This document shows positions 1 through 11,523 of a DNA stretch of 43,474 bases, one piece after another. Position 1 is the stretch's first letter; each line of letters opens with the position of its first letter. The translations under genes were made by a program, and so were the position numbers. The notes beneath the pieces are model-generated. The model saw only the letters and a list, made by a program, of their open reading frames with translations, did no database searches and was not told where the DNA came from. The stretch covers positions 1,547,753-1,591,226 of the forward strand of contig NZ_BMQY01000001.1 in NCBI RefSeq assembly GCF_014648355.1. The letters run 5' to 3'. Origin of the DNA: Couchioplanes azureus. GTDB lineage: Bacteria; Actinomycetota; Actinomycetes; Mycobacteriales; Micromonosporaceae.

Positions 1-2
1 TC

Positions 3-455
3 TCAGCCCTTCGGGATGTCGAAGAGCTTGGCCACCTGGGCGGCCAGGGCGAGGTCGCCCTTCGCCTTGATCTTGCCGGTCATGAACATCATCATCGGGT
101 TGCCGTCGCCCGTGACGACCTTCAGGAAGGTCACCGGGTCCATCGTCATGGCGAGCTTGGGCTCGCGGACGGGCTGGTTGGTCACGGTGCAGGCGCCGTT
201 CTCGATCACCGTCTCGTAGGTGTCGGTGCCACCGCCGGGGCCGCCGGTGATGTTCCAGTGGATGACCGCCTGGGTCGCACCGGCCCGGTCCGCGCGGAAC
301 AGCGCGGGCATCCGGTTGAAGACCTCGTCGAGAACCTTGCCACGGTTGTCCGAGCCCATGACCTCAGCGATCTTCGAGTCCGGGGTGGACTTCACCAGGG
401 CGGCGAACTCCTTCGGACCGATCGAGGCGAGCGACTCGGGGTTGAATTCAGTCAT
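3..455 (-). CDS. SCP2 sterol-binding domain protein
   Basis: A 150-residue protein with the overall pattern of a single SCP2 (sterol carrier protein 2) domain. A helical N-terminus is followed by a beta-rich core (AVIHWNITGG, ACTVTNQPVREPKLAMTMDP). It ends in the Met-rich segment GNPMMMFMTGKIKAKGDLALA, where the pattern GKIKAKGD is characteristic of the family's last strand and helix. No signal peptide or membrane segment is visible, so it should be cytosolic. It probably binds a hydrophobic ligand, but the ligand cannot be read from sequence. The reading frame is complete, with the stop at the very left edge of the window. It is divergent from the ArsR gene at 587, with about 130 bp of shared upstream DNA. 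Confidence 0.85.
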   Translation of the reverse strand: MTEFNPESLASIGPKEFAALVKSTPDSKIAEVMGSDNRGKVLDEVFNRMPALFRADRAGATQAVIHWNITGGPGGGTDTYETVIENGACTVTNQPVREPKLAMTMDPVTFLKVVTGDGNPMMMFMTGKIKAKGDLALAAQVAKLFDIPKG

Positions 456-549
456 CGGTGGACCTTTCGGGATGAGCGCCAGACCTACTCACGAGTAACC
501 TTAGCGACTACCTGCGTCGAAGTGCAGTCTCTCAACCCCCCAATAACCG

Positions 550-579
550 TTGGACAGTGAGCCCCGTCTCTTCTAGTCT
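550..579 (+). promoter_or_regulatory. Promoter of the ArsR-MFS operon
   Basis: TTGGAC (550-555), an 18-bp spacer, then TAGTCT (574-579), 7 nt before the ATG at 587. The spacing predicts transcription starting at or near the start codon. Confidence 0.45.
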
Positions 580-586
580 TCCCGCC

Positions 587-1120
587 ATGTCCGTGGGTGA
601 CGAGCAGGCCGCGCTCCGGGCCCTGGCCCATCCCGTGCGGCTGCGCATCCTGTCTCTGCTCACCGGCTCGGCGCTCACCGCTTCCGACGTGGCCCGCGAA
701 CTCGGCCTCACCCACGCGAACGCCAGCTACCACCTGCGCACCCTGCTGGCCGGCGGGCTGATCGTGCCGGACGGGGAGGAGCGGATCCGGGGCGGAGTTG
801 CCAAGCGTTACCGCTACGACGCGCTGCGCGACCGCGAACGGGACCACGACAGCTACCAGGCCACCGGCGCGGACACCCAGCGCGCGCTGTTCGCCGCCGT
901 GGCCAACGAGCTGATCCGGCGTACCGCCGAGGCCGACTGGTCCTTCGGCGGTGCCATGACCGATGCCGAGCTGTGGGTCGAGCCCGAGGTGTTCCGCGAG
1001 ATCCGCGACCGCATCGGCCAGGCGAGCCGCGACCTGCACGATGCGGCCCGCGCTCCCCGCAGCCCCGGCACCATCCGTACGAGCACCACGATCGCGATGT
1101 TCCGGATGGACGAATCGTGA
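587..1120 (+). CDS. ArsR-family winged-helix regulator
   Basis: A 177-residue protein with an ArsR-type helix-turn-helix at about residues 8-75: RALAHPVRLRILSLL, then LTASDVARELGLTHANASYHLRTL as the recognition region, then a wing ending in a KRYRYD segment. No metal-binding Cys pair is visible, so the signal is unknown. The start ATG is chosen because a TAGTCT -10 box (574-579) lies 7 nt upstream with TTGGAC 18 bp further up (550-555), which points to a leaderless transcript. A GTG at 557 is an in-frame alternative. The stop overlaps the start of the transporter gene (GTGA), so the two are cotranscribed and the regulator probably controls the exporter. Confidence 0.85.
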   Translation: MSVGDEQAALRALAHPVRLRILSLLTGSALTASDVARELGLTHANASYHLRTLLAGGLIVPDGEERIRGGVAKRYRYDALRDRERDHDSYQATGADTQRALFAAVANELIRRTAEADWSFGGAMTDAELWVEPEVFREIRDRIGQASRDLHDAARAPRSPGTIRTSTTIAMFRMDES

Positions 1121-2463
1121 GCACCCTCGCGCCCCTGCGTCATGCCGGGTTCCGCCGGCTGCTCGCCGGCCGCACCATCACCGCGCTCGGCAACGCGATC
1201 GCCCCGGTCGCGCTCGCCTTCGCCGTACTGGACCTGACCGGCTCGGCCGGCGACCTGGGCCTCGTCCTGGGCTCCCGGATGCTCGCGCACGTGCTCGTCC
1301 TGCTCGTCGCGGGCGCGCTCGCCGACCGGCTGCCGAAGAGCCTGCTCATGGTCGGGTCGGGCCTCGCGGCGGCGGTCACCCAGGGCGCGGTGGCGGCTCT
1401 GGTGCTGACGGGTACGGCGACAGTGCCGCTGTTGATCGCCCTCTCCGCGGTCAACGGCATGGTCGCTGCCGTGGCGCTGCCGGCCTCCTCGGCGATCCTT
1501 CCGCAGCTCGTCCCCGCCGAGCACCGCCAGCAGGCCAACGGGCTCAACCGCCTGGTGTTCAACGGCGCCTACATCGTCGGCGCACCGGTCGGAGGCATCC
1601 TCGTTGCCACCACCGGCCCCGGCTGGGGCATCGCGGTCGACGCGCTGAGCTTCCTGTTGTCCGCGGCCTGCTTCGCGTTCCTGCGCATCGGCCCCCGCCC
1701 GGGACATCAGAAGCCGGACGTGCGGAGTTGCAGCCCCACGCCGGCCGGTGCGGAGCCGAACGCGCGACAGGCCGGTCCCGCGCCCGTCGGCGGGGGACCG
1801 GCCGGGAAGACCGGCATGGTGACGGATCTGCGGGAGGGCTGGAGCGAGTTCCGGTCGCGGACCTGGCTGTGGGTCGTCGTGGCCGCCTTCTGTCTGATCA
1901 ACGCCTGCCTCAGCGGCGGCATCAACGTGCTCGGGCCCCTGGTGGCCGACCAGACCGTGGGCCGTCAGGCCTGGGGCTTCGTGCTCGCCGCCCAGACCGC
2001 CGGCATGGTGCTCGGCGCGGTCGTGGCGATGCGGGTCCGGGCACGGCGGCTGTTGCTCATCGGCGTGCTCTGCACCGGCTTCGAGGTGCTGCCGCTGCTC
2101 ACGCTCGGGCTCGCCCCACGTCTGGGCCTGCTGGTCGCCGCCGCGTTCGTCGCCGGGTTCACCATCGAGCAGTTCGTCGTCGCCTGGGAGACGAGCGTGC
2201 AGGAACACGTTCCCGCCGATCGGCTCGCGCGCGTGTACTCGTACGACATGGTCGGGTCGTTCGTGGCGATTCCGGTGGGTCAGGTCGCCGCCGGGCCGGT
2301 CGCGGAGGCCGTCGGCGTCCAGGCGACGCTGGTCGGCGCCGCCTGCCTCGTTGCGCTCGCGGTGCTCGGCATGCTGAGCAGTCGCGAGGTCCGCGGCCTG
2401 CGGCACCGCTGTCCACAGGGCGCGCCGAGCGCGGCGGAGCCCATGGAAGAATTGGCCGCGTGA
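1117..2463 (+). CDS. MFS transporter
   Basis: A 448-residue polytopic membrane protein of the major facilitator superfamily, probably a drug or metabolite exporter. It has two blocks of hydrophobic helices separated by a long hydrophilic central loop (about residues 195-245, rich in Pro and Gly). The loop after helix 2 carries the motif-A-like GALADRLPKSLLM. The segment LPQLVPAEHRQQANGLNRLVFNGAYIVGAPVGG is typical of the DHA-like exporters that pair with ArsR regulators. The GTG start overlaps the stop of the ArsR gene. The 3' end overlaps the start of purB by 4 bp (GTGA), so transcription may continue into purB. The substrate is unknown. Confidence 0.85.
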   Translation: MSTLAPLRHAGFRRLLAGRTITALGNAIAPVALAFAVLDLTGSAGDLGLVLGSRMLAHVLVLLVAGALADRLPKSLLMVGSGLAAAVTQGAVAALVLTGTATVPLLIALSAVNGMVAAVALPASSAILPQLVPAEHRQQANGLNRLVFNGAYIVGAPVGGILVATTGPGWGIAVDALSFLLSAACFAFLRIGPRPGHQKPDVRSCSPTPAGAEPNARQAGPAPVGGGPAGKTGMVTDLREGWSEFRSRTWLWVVVAAFCLINACLSGGINVLGPLVADQTVGRQAWGFVLAAQTAGMVLGAVVAMRVRARRLLLIGVLCTGFEVLPLLTLGLAPRLGLLVAAAFVAGFTIEQFVVAWETSVQEHVPADRLARVYSYDMVGSFVAIPVGQVAAGPVAEAVGVQATLVGAACLVALAVLGMLSSREVRGLRHRCPQGAPSAAEPMEELAA

Positions 2464-3881
2464 GCATCCCGAACGTCCTCGCCAGCCGCTATGCCTCCGC
2501 CGATCTCGCCGCCCTCTGGTCGCCCGAGGAGAAGATCCGGATGGAGCGCCGGCTGTGGCTCGCCGTCCTGCGCGCCCAGCGCGACCTCGGCGTCGCGGTG
2601 CCCGACGGGGTCGTCGAGGCGTACGAGCGGGTGGTGGACGACGTCGACCTGCGCCGCATCGCCGAGCGTGAGCGGGTCACCCGCCACGACGTGAAGGCCC
2701 GCATCGAGGAGTTCAGCGCGCTCGCCGGGCACGAGCATGTCCACAAAGGCATGACCTCGCGCGATCTCACGGAGAACGTCGAGCAGCTGCAGATCCGCGC
2801 CTCGCTGGAGCTGGTCCGCGGTCGCGTCGTCACGACCCTCGCGCGGCTCGCCGAGCGGGCGCTCGAGCACAGCGACCTGGTGATGACCGGTCGTTCGCAC
2901 AATGTCGCCGCGCAGGCCACCACGCTGGGCAAGCGGTTCGCGAGCGCGGCGGAGGAGCTGCTGATCGCGTACGAGCGGCTCGACGATCTCATCGCCCGCT
3001 ATCCGCTGCGCGGCATCAAGGGCCCGGTCGGCACGGCCGCCGACCAGCTCGACCTGCTCGACGGCGACGCGGAGAAGCTGGCGGAGCTGGAGCGCAAGGT
3101 CTCCCGGCACCTGGGCTTCGAGCGGGTGCTGACCAGCGTCGGCCAGGTCTACCCGCGCTCGCTGGACTTCGACGTGGTGTCCGCGCTGGCCCAGGTCGTC
3201 GCCGCGCCGTCGTCGCTGGCCACCACGATCCGGCTCATGGTCGGCCAGGAGCTGGTCACCGAGGGCTTCAAGCCGGGCCAGGTGGGCTCCTCGGCGATGC
3301 CGCACAAGATGAACACCCGCTCGTCGGAGCGGGTCAACGGGCTCGCCGTGATCGTCCGCGGCTACCTCTCGATGGTCGGCGAGCTGGCCGGCGACCAGTG
3401 GAACGAGGGCGACGTCTCCTGTTCGGTCGTGCGCCGGGTGGCCCTGCCGGACGCGTTCTTCGCCACCGACGGCCTGTTCCAGACGTTCCTGACCGTCCTC
3501 GACGAGTTCGGGGCATATCCGGCGGTGGTCGCCCGCGAGCTGGACCGGTTCCTGCCCTTCCTGGCGACGACGAAGATTTTGGTCGCGGCGGTGCGCAAGG
3601 GCGTCGGCCGGGAGGTCGCGCACGAGGTCATCAAGGAGCACGCGGTGGGCATGGCGCTCGCCATGCGGGAGAAGGGCGTCGCCGAGAACGACCTCTTCGA
3701 CCGCCTCGCGGAGGACGGCCGGCTGGAACTGACCCGCGCCGAGATCGACGCCCTGGTGGCGGACCGCGCGGCCTTCGTGGGCGCCGCGCCCGCACAGGTG
3801 CGGGCCGTCGCCGACCGGGTCGCGCGGATCGTCGAGGCGCACCCGGAGGCCGCCGGCTACAAACCGGCCCCGATCCTCTGA
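2460..3881 (+). CDS. purB: Adenylosuccinate lyase
   Basis: A 473-residue cytosolic enzyme of the fumarase/aspartase superfamily. It cleaves SAICAR to AICAR and adenylosuccinate to AMP in purine synthesis. Family signatures are visible: KGMTSRDLTENVEQLQ (substrate-binding TS segment, about residue 100), GRSHNVAAQ (usually GRTHxQxA), and the flexible signature loop GSSAMPHKMN near residues 277-287. The start GTG overlaps the MFS stop (GTGA). A GC-rich inverted repeat overlaps the stop codon. Length and motifs are normal. The remaining purine genes lie 1 to 11 kb downstream. Confidence 0.96.
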   Translation: MSIPNVLASRYASADLAALWSPEEKIRMERRLWLAVLRAQRDLGVAVPDGVVEAYERVVDDVDLRRIAERERVTRHDVKARIEEFSALAGHEHVHKGMTSRDLTENVEQLQIRASLELVRGRVVTTLARLAERALEHSDLVMTGRSHNVAAQATTLGKRFASAAEELLIAYERLDDLIARYPLRGIKGPVGTAADQLDLLDGDAEKLAELERKVSRHLGFERVLTSVGQVYPRSLDFDVVSALAQVVAAPSSLATTIRLMVGQELVTEGFKPGQVGSSAMPHKMNTRSSERVNGLAVIVRGYLSMVGELAGDQWNEGDVSCSVVRRVALPDAFFATDGLFQTFLTVLDEFGAYPAVVARELDRFLPFLATTKILVAAVRKGVGREVAHEVIKEHAVGMALAMREKGVAENDLFDRLAEDGRLELTRAEIDALVADRAAFVGAAPAQVRAVADRVARIVEAHPEAAGYKPAPIL

Positions 3882-3898
3882 CGGGACCGGGGCCGGTT
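3862..3898 (+). terminator. Hairpin terminator after purB
   Basis: Perfect 10-bp stem AACCGGCCCC / GGGGCCGGTT spanning the purB stop codon, with a 17-nt loop and no T-tract. It lies between purB and the convergent protease gene. Confidence 0.55.
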
Positions 3899-3943
3899 CG
3901 CAGGAGCGGCGGAGTCCGCCTCGCGCCGTCGATGCCGTGCTGG

Positions 3944-4630
3944 TCAGACGCCCGCGATGGAGCGGATCCACGACCGGTTGTAGGCCACGCTGCCGTAGTA
4001 CTGATCGCTCACGCCGTCCGCCAGCGAGGCGACGCCGACCTGGACGCCGTTGTAGAACTGCGGACCGCCCGAGTCGCCACGCCACGCGGCGCCGTCGATG
4101 CCGGTGCTGGCGATCGCGCGCCCGCCGTACGCGTCGGTCTCGCGGGTCGTGGTGACCTCGACGTCCGCGGTCTTGAGGATGGTCGACGCGTCGCAGCCGC
4201 TGTAGCAGGTCCGGCCCCAGCCGTAGAGCGAGGTCGTCGACCCCACCGGCGGGTAGGAGCTGGACAGCGACACGTAGCTCGTCGACACCGAGCTGCTCAG
4301 CCGCATCAGCGCGAGGTCGTAGCGGGTCTTGACGGAGGTGACCGTGCGCGTCACACCACCCGAGGTCCGGTTCACGCTGCCGATGCGCACCGACATCGAG
4401 CCTTCGATGCAGTGGGCCGCGGTGAGCACGTAGTTGGGCGAGATGATCGTGCCGGAGCAGAAGAACTCGCCGTCGCTGAAGACGGCGGCGGCCCACGGCG
4501 CCGAGGAGACCGTGCTGCCGCCGATGATGCGCTGCGGGCCGTCGTCCACGGCGGCGGTGGCGGCGGCGGGGACGGCGAGGACGCCGGTGAGGGCGGTGGC
4601 CAGTGAGGCGACAGCGATGCGGATGCGCAC
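3944..4630 (-). CDS. Secreted chymotrypsin-fold serine protease (S1)
   Basis: A 228-residue secreted protein. A signal peptide (about residues 1-27, ending AAATAA) is followed by a short propeptide and the mature start IIGG at 35. The catalytic triad is H73 (TAAHC), D105 (YDLALMRL) and S187 (GDSGGP). Cysteines C58/C74 and C142/C146 could form disulfides. The primary specificity position, six residues before the catalytic Ser, is Ala rather than the Asp of trypsin. The usual Cys three residues further on is Trp, so trypsin-like specificity is not expected. The GTG start at 4630 is chosen because AAGGGAG lies 6-7 nt upstream and the signal peptide follows directly. An upstream in-frame ATG (at 4669) lacks such support. 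It is convergent with purB. Confidence 0.88.
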   Translation of the reverse strand: MRIRIAVASLATALTGVLAVPAAATAAVDDGPQRIIGGSTVSSAPWAAAVFSDGEFFCSGTIISPNYVLTAAHCIEGSMSVRIGSVNRTSGGVTRTVTSVKTRYDLALMRLSSSVSTSYVSLSSSYPPVGSTTSLYGWGRTCYSGCDASTILKTADVEVTTTRETDAYGGRAIASTGIDGAAWRGDSGGPQFYNGVQVGVASLADGVSDQYYGSVAYNRSWIRSIAGV

Positions 4631-4952
4631 GCCGGACTCCCTTCCGATTCCGTCGATGCGATCTGGCATCGAGCTTGATCGAATGAACGTAGGATGGCCG
4701 TCGTTTTGCAACAACATTTCAATTGAGACCTATCACCGTGTGATGGCACGGGTATGACGAGAAGTCGCCGAGCGGCCGCGCTCAGTGATCATCACGTGGT
4801 GTAGATCACCATCCAGATCCCCAGCTCAGCCCGGTTAGCGTCAGGCTGCCGACACCGGCCGATGGGTCGATCGGCGGCCGTACAGGGTAGGCTTTGGCCG
4901 CTCGCCCCTTAGAGGGCCACCCAACTGCGCGCCTATACAGTCAGGAGTGCCC
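4631..4952. other. Divergent intergenic region (protease / purS)
   Basis: 322 bp without a gene, holding the promoters of the protease (left) and the purSQL operon (right). It contains several GTGAT/ATCAC half-sites and a TAGGCT hexamer at 4888-4893 that could be the purS -10 box, though no good -35 is visible. The purS ribosome site AGGAG is at 4943-4947. Confidence 0.5.
4732..4808. promoter_or_regulatory. Cluster of ATCAC/GTGAT palindromes
   Basis: ATCAC-3-GTGAT at 4732-4744, GTGAT-1-ATCAC at 4785-4795, and TGGTGTAGATCA at 4797-4808. The last matches 10 of 12 bases of the DasR/GntR-type core TGGTCTAGACCA as I remember it. Such clustering upstream of a secreted protease and a biosynthetic operon suggests operator sites for a GntR-class regulator; the protein is unknown. 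Confidence 0.3.
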
Positions 4953-5219
4953 GTGGCTCGCGTCGTCGTCGACGTCATGCTCAAGCCGGAGATCCTCGAT
5001 CCGCAGGGCCAGGCGGTCGCCAACGCGCTGCCGCGCCTCGGCGTCAGCGAGGTCTCCTCCGTACGCATCGGGCGTCGCATCGAGATCGAATTCGCCGGTG
5101 CACCCGATCTCGACACCGCCCGGGAGATCGCCGACAAGCTGCTGGCCAACCCGGTCATCGAGGACTTCTCGATCCGGGTCGAGGAGCCGGCCGGTGACGC
5201 CGCGCAGATGAGCGCGTGA
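4953..5219 (+). CDS. purS: FGAR amidotransferase subunit PurS
   Basis: An 88-residue protein that bridges PurQ and PurL in the three-part formylglycinamide ribonucleotide amidotransferase (FGAM synthase). Typical features are [19 protein letters not shown] at the N-terminus and [12 protein letters not shown] in the middle. GTG 4953 is preferred over GTG 4947 because AGGAG (4943-4947) sits 5 nt before it. It is first in the operon purS-purQ-purL, and its stop overlaps the purQ start by 4 bp, implying translational coupling for equal amounts of the subunits. Confidence 0.95.
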   Translation: MARVVVDVMLKPEILDPQGQAVANALPRLGVSEVSSVRIGRRIEIEFAGAPDLDTAREIADKLLANPVIEDFSIRVEEPAGDAAQMSA

Positions 5220-5925
5220 CCATGCGGATCGGAGTCGTCACCTTCCCGGGTTCGCTCGACGACGGCGATGCCGCCCGCGCCGTCCGCATCGCCGGCGGCG
5301 AGGCCGTGCGCCTCTGGCACGGCGACCCGGACCTGCACGGCGTCGACGCCGTGGTCCTGCCCGGCGGGTTCTCCTACGGCGACGCGCTGCGCTGCGGCGC
5401 CATTGCCCGGTTTGCCCCGGTCATGGAGACCATCGCCGACGCGGCGCGCGGCGGACTGCCCGTGCTGGGCATCTGCAACGGCTTCCAGATCCTCTGCGAG
5501 GCCCACCTGCTGCCCGGCGCGCTCACCCGCAACCAGCACCTGCACTTCCGCAACCGCGACCAGTATCTGCGCATCTCCGGCGCGCCGACGGCGTGGACCA
5601 ACAGCTTCACCGACGGCCAGGAGATTCTCATCCCGGTCAAGAACGGCGAGGGCTGCTACGTGGCCGACGAGCGGACGCTCGACGAGCTGGAGGCGGAGGG
5701 CCGGATCGTCGCCCGCTACATCCGCGGTAACCCGAACGGGTCGCAGCGGGACATCGCCGCGATCACCAACGAGGCCGGCAACGTGGTCGGCATCATGCCG
5801 CATCCGGAACACGCGGTGGAGGCGCTGACCGGCCCGTCGCTCGACGGCCTCGGCTTCTTCACCTCCGCCCTGCGGCACCTGGCCGGAACGGCCGCGGGCG
5901 GGCAGCTCACAGGGGGAGCCCAGCG

Positions 5926-5929
<4 letters not shown>
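5216..5929 (+). CDS. purQ: FGAR amidotransferase glutaminase subunit PurQ
   Basis: A 237-residue class I glutamine amidotransferase that releases ammonia from glutamine for PurL. Visible motifs are [32 protein letters not shown], the nucleophile Cys in GICNGFQIL, and the His-Glu pair in MPHPEHAVE. The GTG at 5216 overlaps the purS stop; an ATG at 5222 is an alternative that would remove two residues. The 3' end overlaps the purL ATG by 4 bp. Length is slightly above the usual 220-230 because of a short Gly-rich C-terminal tail. Confidence 0.95.
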
Positions 5930-8880
<2,951 letters not shown>

Positions 8881-8901
8881 CGATCCAGAGCGCCAACCAC
8901 G

Positions 8902-8932
8902 AAACGCCACGGCGACCATCGCCGTGGCGTTT
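8902..8932 (+). terminator. Terminator of purSQL operon
   Basis: Perfect 14-bp stem AAACGCCACGGCGA / TCGCCGTGGCGTTT with a 3-nt loop, 21 bp after the purL stop. The AAA/TTT ends make it usable in both directions. Confidence 0.85.
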
Positions 8933-8992
8933 CTGTATCCCGGAAGCGAACCCGGAGCCAGCGGGACTCGAAGCCGGCAGAGCCATGAAGAA

Positions 8993-9023
8993 GGCCGGTC
9001 CTGTCATTCGGACAGGACCGGCC
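8993..9023 (-). terminator. Terminator of the Gly/Tyr-rich membrane protein gene
   Basis: Perfect 13-bp stem GGCCGGTCCTGTC / GACAGGACCGGCC with a 5-nt loop, 32 bp beyond the stop of the leftward gene. On the minus strand it is followed by TTCTTCATGG, a weak T-rich tail. Confidence 0.75.
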
Positions 9024-9055
9024 CGCGTCGTTTCAGCCGGCGTGGAGCGGGGCTG

Positions 9056-11365
9056 TCAGTCGTCCATCCATTCGCCCGAGCGGCGCTGCCCGGGGTGTGA
9101 ACCCTGCGGGGGCTGCTGCCGCGGTGCGCCGCCGCGACCCTGGTCACCGCCGTAGGAGCCGTAGGATCCGCCGCGCTGGTCGTAGCCGCCCTGGTCACCG
9201 TAGCCACCCTGGCCGCCACCGTAGGTGCCGCCGCCCTGGCCACTCCCGCCGTAGGTGCCGCCCTGCGGTGCGCCACCGTAAGCGTTGCCGGCCTGCGGGG
9301 CGCCGCTGTAGACGTTGGCGCCGCGGTCGTCGTCGTAGCCGCCCTGGCCGCCGCCGTACGTTCCTCCGCCGTAGGTGCCGTCGCCGTTGTAGCCGCCCTG
9401 GCCGCCGCCGTAGGTGCCACCGGTGGGTGCACCGCCGTAGGTGCCGCCCTCGCCGTAGGTCCCGCCCTGCGGGCCGCCGCCGTAGGTCCCGCCCTGCGGG
9501 CCGCCGCCGTAGGTCCCGCCCTGCGGGCCATCGCCATAGGCGCCCTGGCCTCCGCCGTAGGTGCCACCGCCGGCCCGCGGCCCGTAGGCGTTGCCGCCGC
9601 CCGCCGGGGAGCCGTAGGCGTTGCCGCCGGCGGCCGGAGACCCGTACGCGGCGCCGGCGGGGGAGCCGTAGGCGTTGCCTCCGCCGGGCGGGGGGCCGTA
9701 GGCGTTGCCGCTGTCGATGCCGCCGCCGGTGCCGTCCCAGGCGCCGTAACCGCCCTGGTCACCGGGCTGCTGGCCGTAGCCGTCGCCCTGGTAGCCGCCG
9801 CCCTGGTACGCGCCGCCCTGCTGGCCCCGGCTCGCGTAGTCGCCGCGGTAACCGTCGTCGTAGCCCTGCTCCGCGCCGTAACCGCCCTGGTCGCCGTGGC
9901 CGCCGCGCTCGTCGAAGCCGGCCTCCGGGCGGTACATGCCGGTGGGCTCGTCGTAGCGCTGCTGGTCGCCGGCGCCCGGCCCGTAGCCGCCCTGGTCGTC
10001 GTATCCGTCGTAGCCGCCGCTCTGGGCGGGCACGGGCGCGCCGCCGAACTGGGTTGCCGCGCCGTAGGTGCCGGCGGCTCCGGCCACTCCGGCGGCGCCC
10101 GCCACTCCGGCCGCGCCGGCCGCCGGGGTGGCTCCCCAGCCGCCCGGGGCGTTGTACGCGCCGTTCTGCGGCAGGGGGGCGCCGTACGGATCCGGGAACT
10201 CGTCGACCGGCTCGATCGGGGGCGTCCGGTGGATCATCGTCGGGGCGTCCACCATGGACGGCGCGCCGGAACGCGGCGCGATCATCGTCGCGTCGCCGCC
10301 GCGGCCGCCCGCGGCCGACGCCATGCGGGTCTCGTCGAGGTCGCCGAATCGGGCCTGGCCCGGCGCCGCGGAGCGGTCGTTGTCCTTGATGCCCGGCTCG
10401 TCCGTCTCGTCCGGGTTGTTCTTGCGGCGCATGACCACGAGCACGATGGCGCCGATGCCCGCCGCGACGAGCAGGCCGCCGACGATGATGAACAGCAGCG
10501 ATCCCGAGCCCTCGTCGTCGCCGGACGTCTTCTCCGCCTGCAGAGTGGCGGCGGTCTCCTCGGTGGCGGCCGCGGTCTCTTCGTCGGCCGCCTCGGTGCT
10601 GGGCGCGGCCGAGGGGGTCGGCGTGGCCGTCGGGGAAGCCTTGGTCGGCGCCGCGGTGAGCTTGATGGTCAGCGGAATGGTGACGGACTTGCCGCCGGCG
10701 CCCTGCGCCTCGGCCGTCGCGGCCACGTAGCCGGGCTTGGCCGCACCGACGATCAGCTTTCCGGGCGCGATGGGGGCGCTGTCGGAGGACGTGAAGAAGT
10801 AGCCGCCGTCGCCGTTGGTCGTGGCGGTGTAGTTGTGGCCCTGGCTGTCCTGCAGCGCCACGGTGGCGCCCGGCACGGCCTTGCCGTCCTGGTCCTTGAC
10901 CTTGCCGCTGACCTGCCGGACCGCCTGAGGCTTCTCCGGGCCGCGCACGGTGACGGCCCGGCTGGCGCCGCCGGTCTCGGTGCCGATCGTGGCGGTGACC
11001 TGCACCTGGGCGCTCTTCGACCGTCCTGGCTCGACAGCGCCCGCGGTGAGGGTGGCCTTGAACTCCTTGTTCTTTCCGGGCTGCACCTTGTCGTCGAAGT
11101 TGCACTGCCCGGAGCAGGTCATGCCCTCGGCCTGGACGACCACCTTGACGCCATCCGGGGCACCGGGCGTGTCCAGGTTGTTGTTGGCGACGGTGAAGAC
11201 CAGCGTGGTCGTGCCGCCCGCGGGGATCTCTCCCGGCGACAGGCTGCTGATCGAAACCTGGGGCTCCGCCGCGAGTGCCGCCGGAGGTGCGGCGATGAGG
11301 ACGCCACCGACCACGGCCAGGAACGCACCGGCCTGGACAGCCCGGGCTCGTAGGTGCGTTATCAC
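9056..11365 (-). CDS. Single-pass membrane protein with carboxypeptidase-regulatory-like domain and 450-residue Gly/Tyr-rich tail
   Basis: A 769-residue protein. A signal peptide (about 1-33, ending AALAAEP) precedes an extracellular Ig-like region (about 35-145, one Cys pair at CSGQC). A carboxypeptidase-regulatory-like (CNA-B) beta fold follows at about 150-235 (VSGKVKDQDGKAVPGATVAL, TTNGDGGYFF), then a Thr/Pro/Glu-rich linker. One membrane helix lies at about 289-312, ended by MRRKN. The remaining part, predicted cytoplasmic, begins with acidic segments (DATMIAP, DAPTMIH) and becomes an extreme Gly/Tyr/Gln repeat (GGTYGGGQGGYG, GGNAYGSP) to the C-terminus. The GTG at 11365 is chosen for GGAAGG 8 nt upstream and because the signal peptide follows. 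The extracellular part may bind surface material, and the tail may self-associate; both are inference. Confidence 0.8.
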   Translation of the reverse strand: MITHLRARAVQAGAFLAVVGGVLIAAPPAALAAEPQVSISSLSPGEIPAGGTTTLVFTVANNNLDTPGAPDGVKVVVQAEGMTCSGQCNFDDKVQPGKNKEFKATLTAGAVEPGRSKSAQVQVTATIGTETGGASRAVTVRGPEKPQAVRQVSGKVKDQDGKAVPGATVALQDSQGHNYTATTNGDGGYFFTSSDSAPIAPGKLIVGAAKPGYVAATAEAQGAGGKSVTIPLTIKLTAAPTKASPTATPTPSAAPSTEAADEETAAATEETAATLQAEKTSGDDEGSGSLLFIIVGGLLVAAGIGAIVLVVMRRKNNPDETDEPGIKDNDRSAAPGQARFGDLDETRMASAAGGRGGDATMIAPRSGAPSMVDAPTMIHRTPPIEPVDEFPDPYGAPLPQNGAYNAPGGWGATPAAGAAGVAGAAGVAGAAGTYGAATQFGGAPVPAQSGGYDGYDDQGGYGPGAGDQQRYDEPTGMYRPEAGFDERGGHGDQGGYGAEQGYDDGYRGDYASRGQQGGAYQGGGYQGDGYGQQPGDQGGYGAWDGTGGGIDSGNAYGPPPGGGNAYGSPAGAAYGSPAAGGNAYGSPAGGGNAYGPRAGGGTYGGGQGAYGDGPQGGTYGGGPQGGTYGGGPQGGTYGEGGTYGGAPTGGTYGGGQGGYNGDGTYGGGTYGGGQGGYDDDRGANVYSGAPQAGNAYGGAPQGGTYGGSGQGGGTYGGGQGGYGDQGGYDQRGGSYGSYGGDQGRGGAPRQQPPQGSHPGQRRSGEWMDD

Positions 11366-11523
11366 GTCCACCGCCTTCCGGTCGCGCGGTCCCCGGGCTG
11401 TCTTGGAGGTGCCCTGGATTCCGCGACGAGTACACACCGTCGGCCACTATGCCCTGTCGGAGGTCGTCTGCGCGACCCAGGCCCGCCGGGTTGTGTCCAT
11501 TCGCCGGGTCGTATTGTCCCGAC

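Noticed and set aside
1720..1815. Possible frameshift or insertion in the MFS transporter central loop
   Set aside because: The frame is intact and long hydrophilic central loops are normal in this superfamily.
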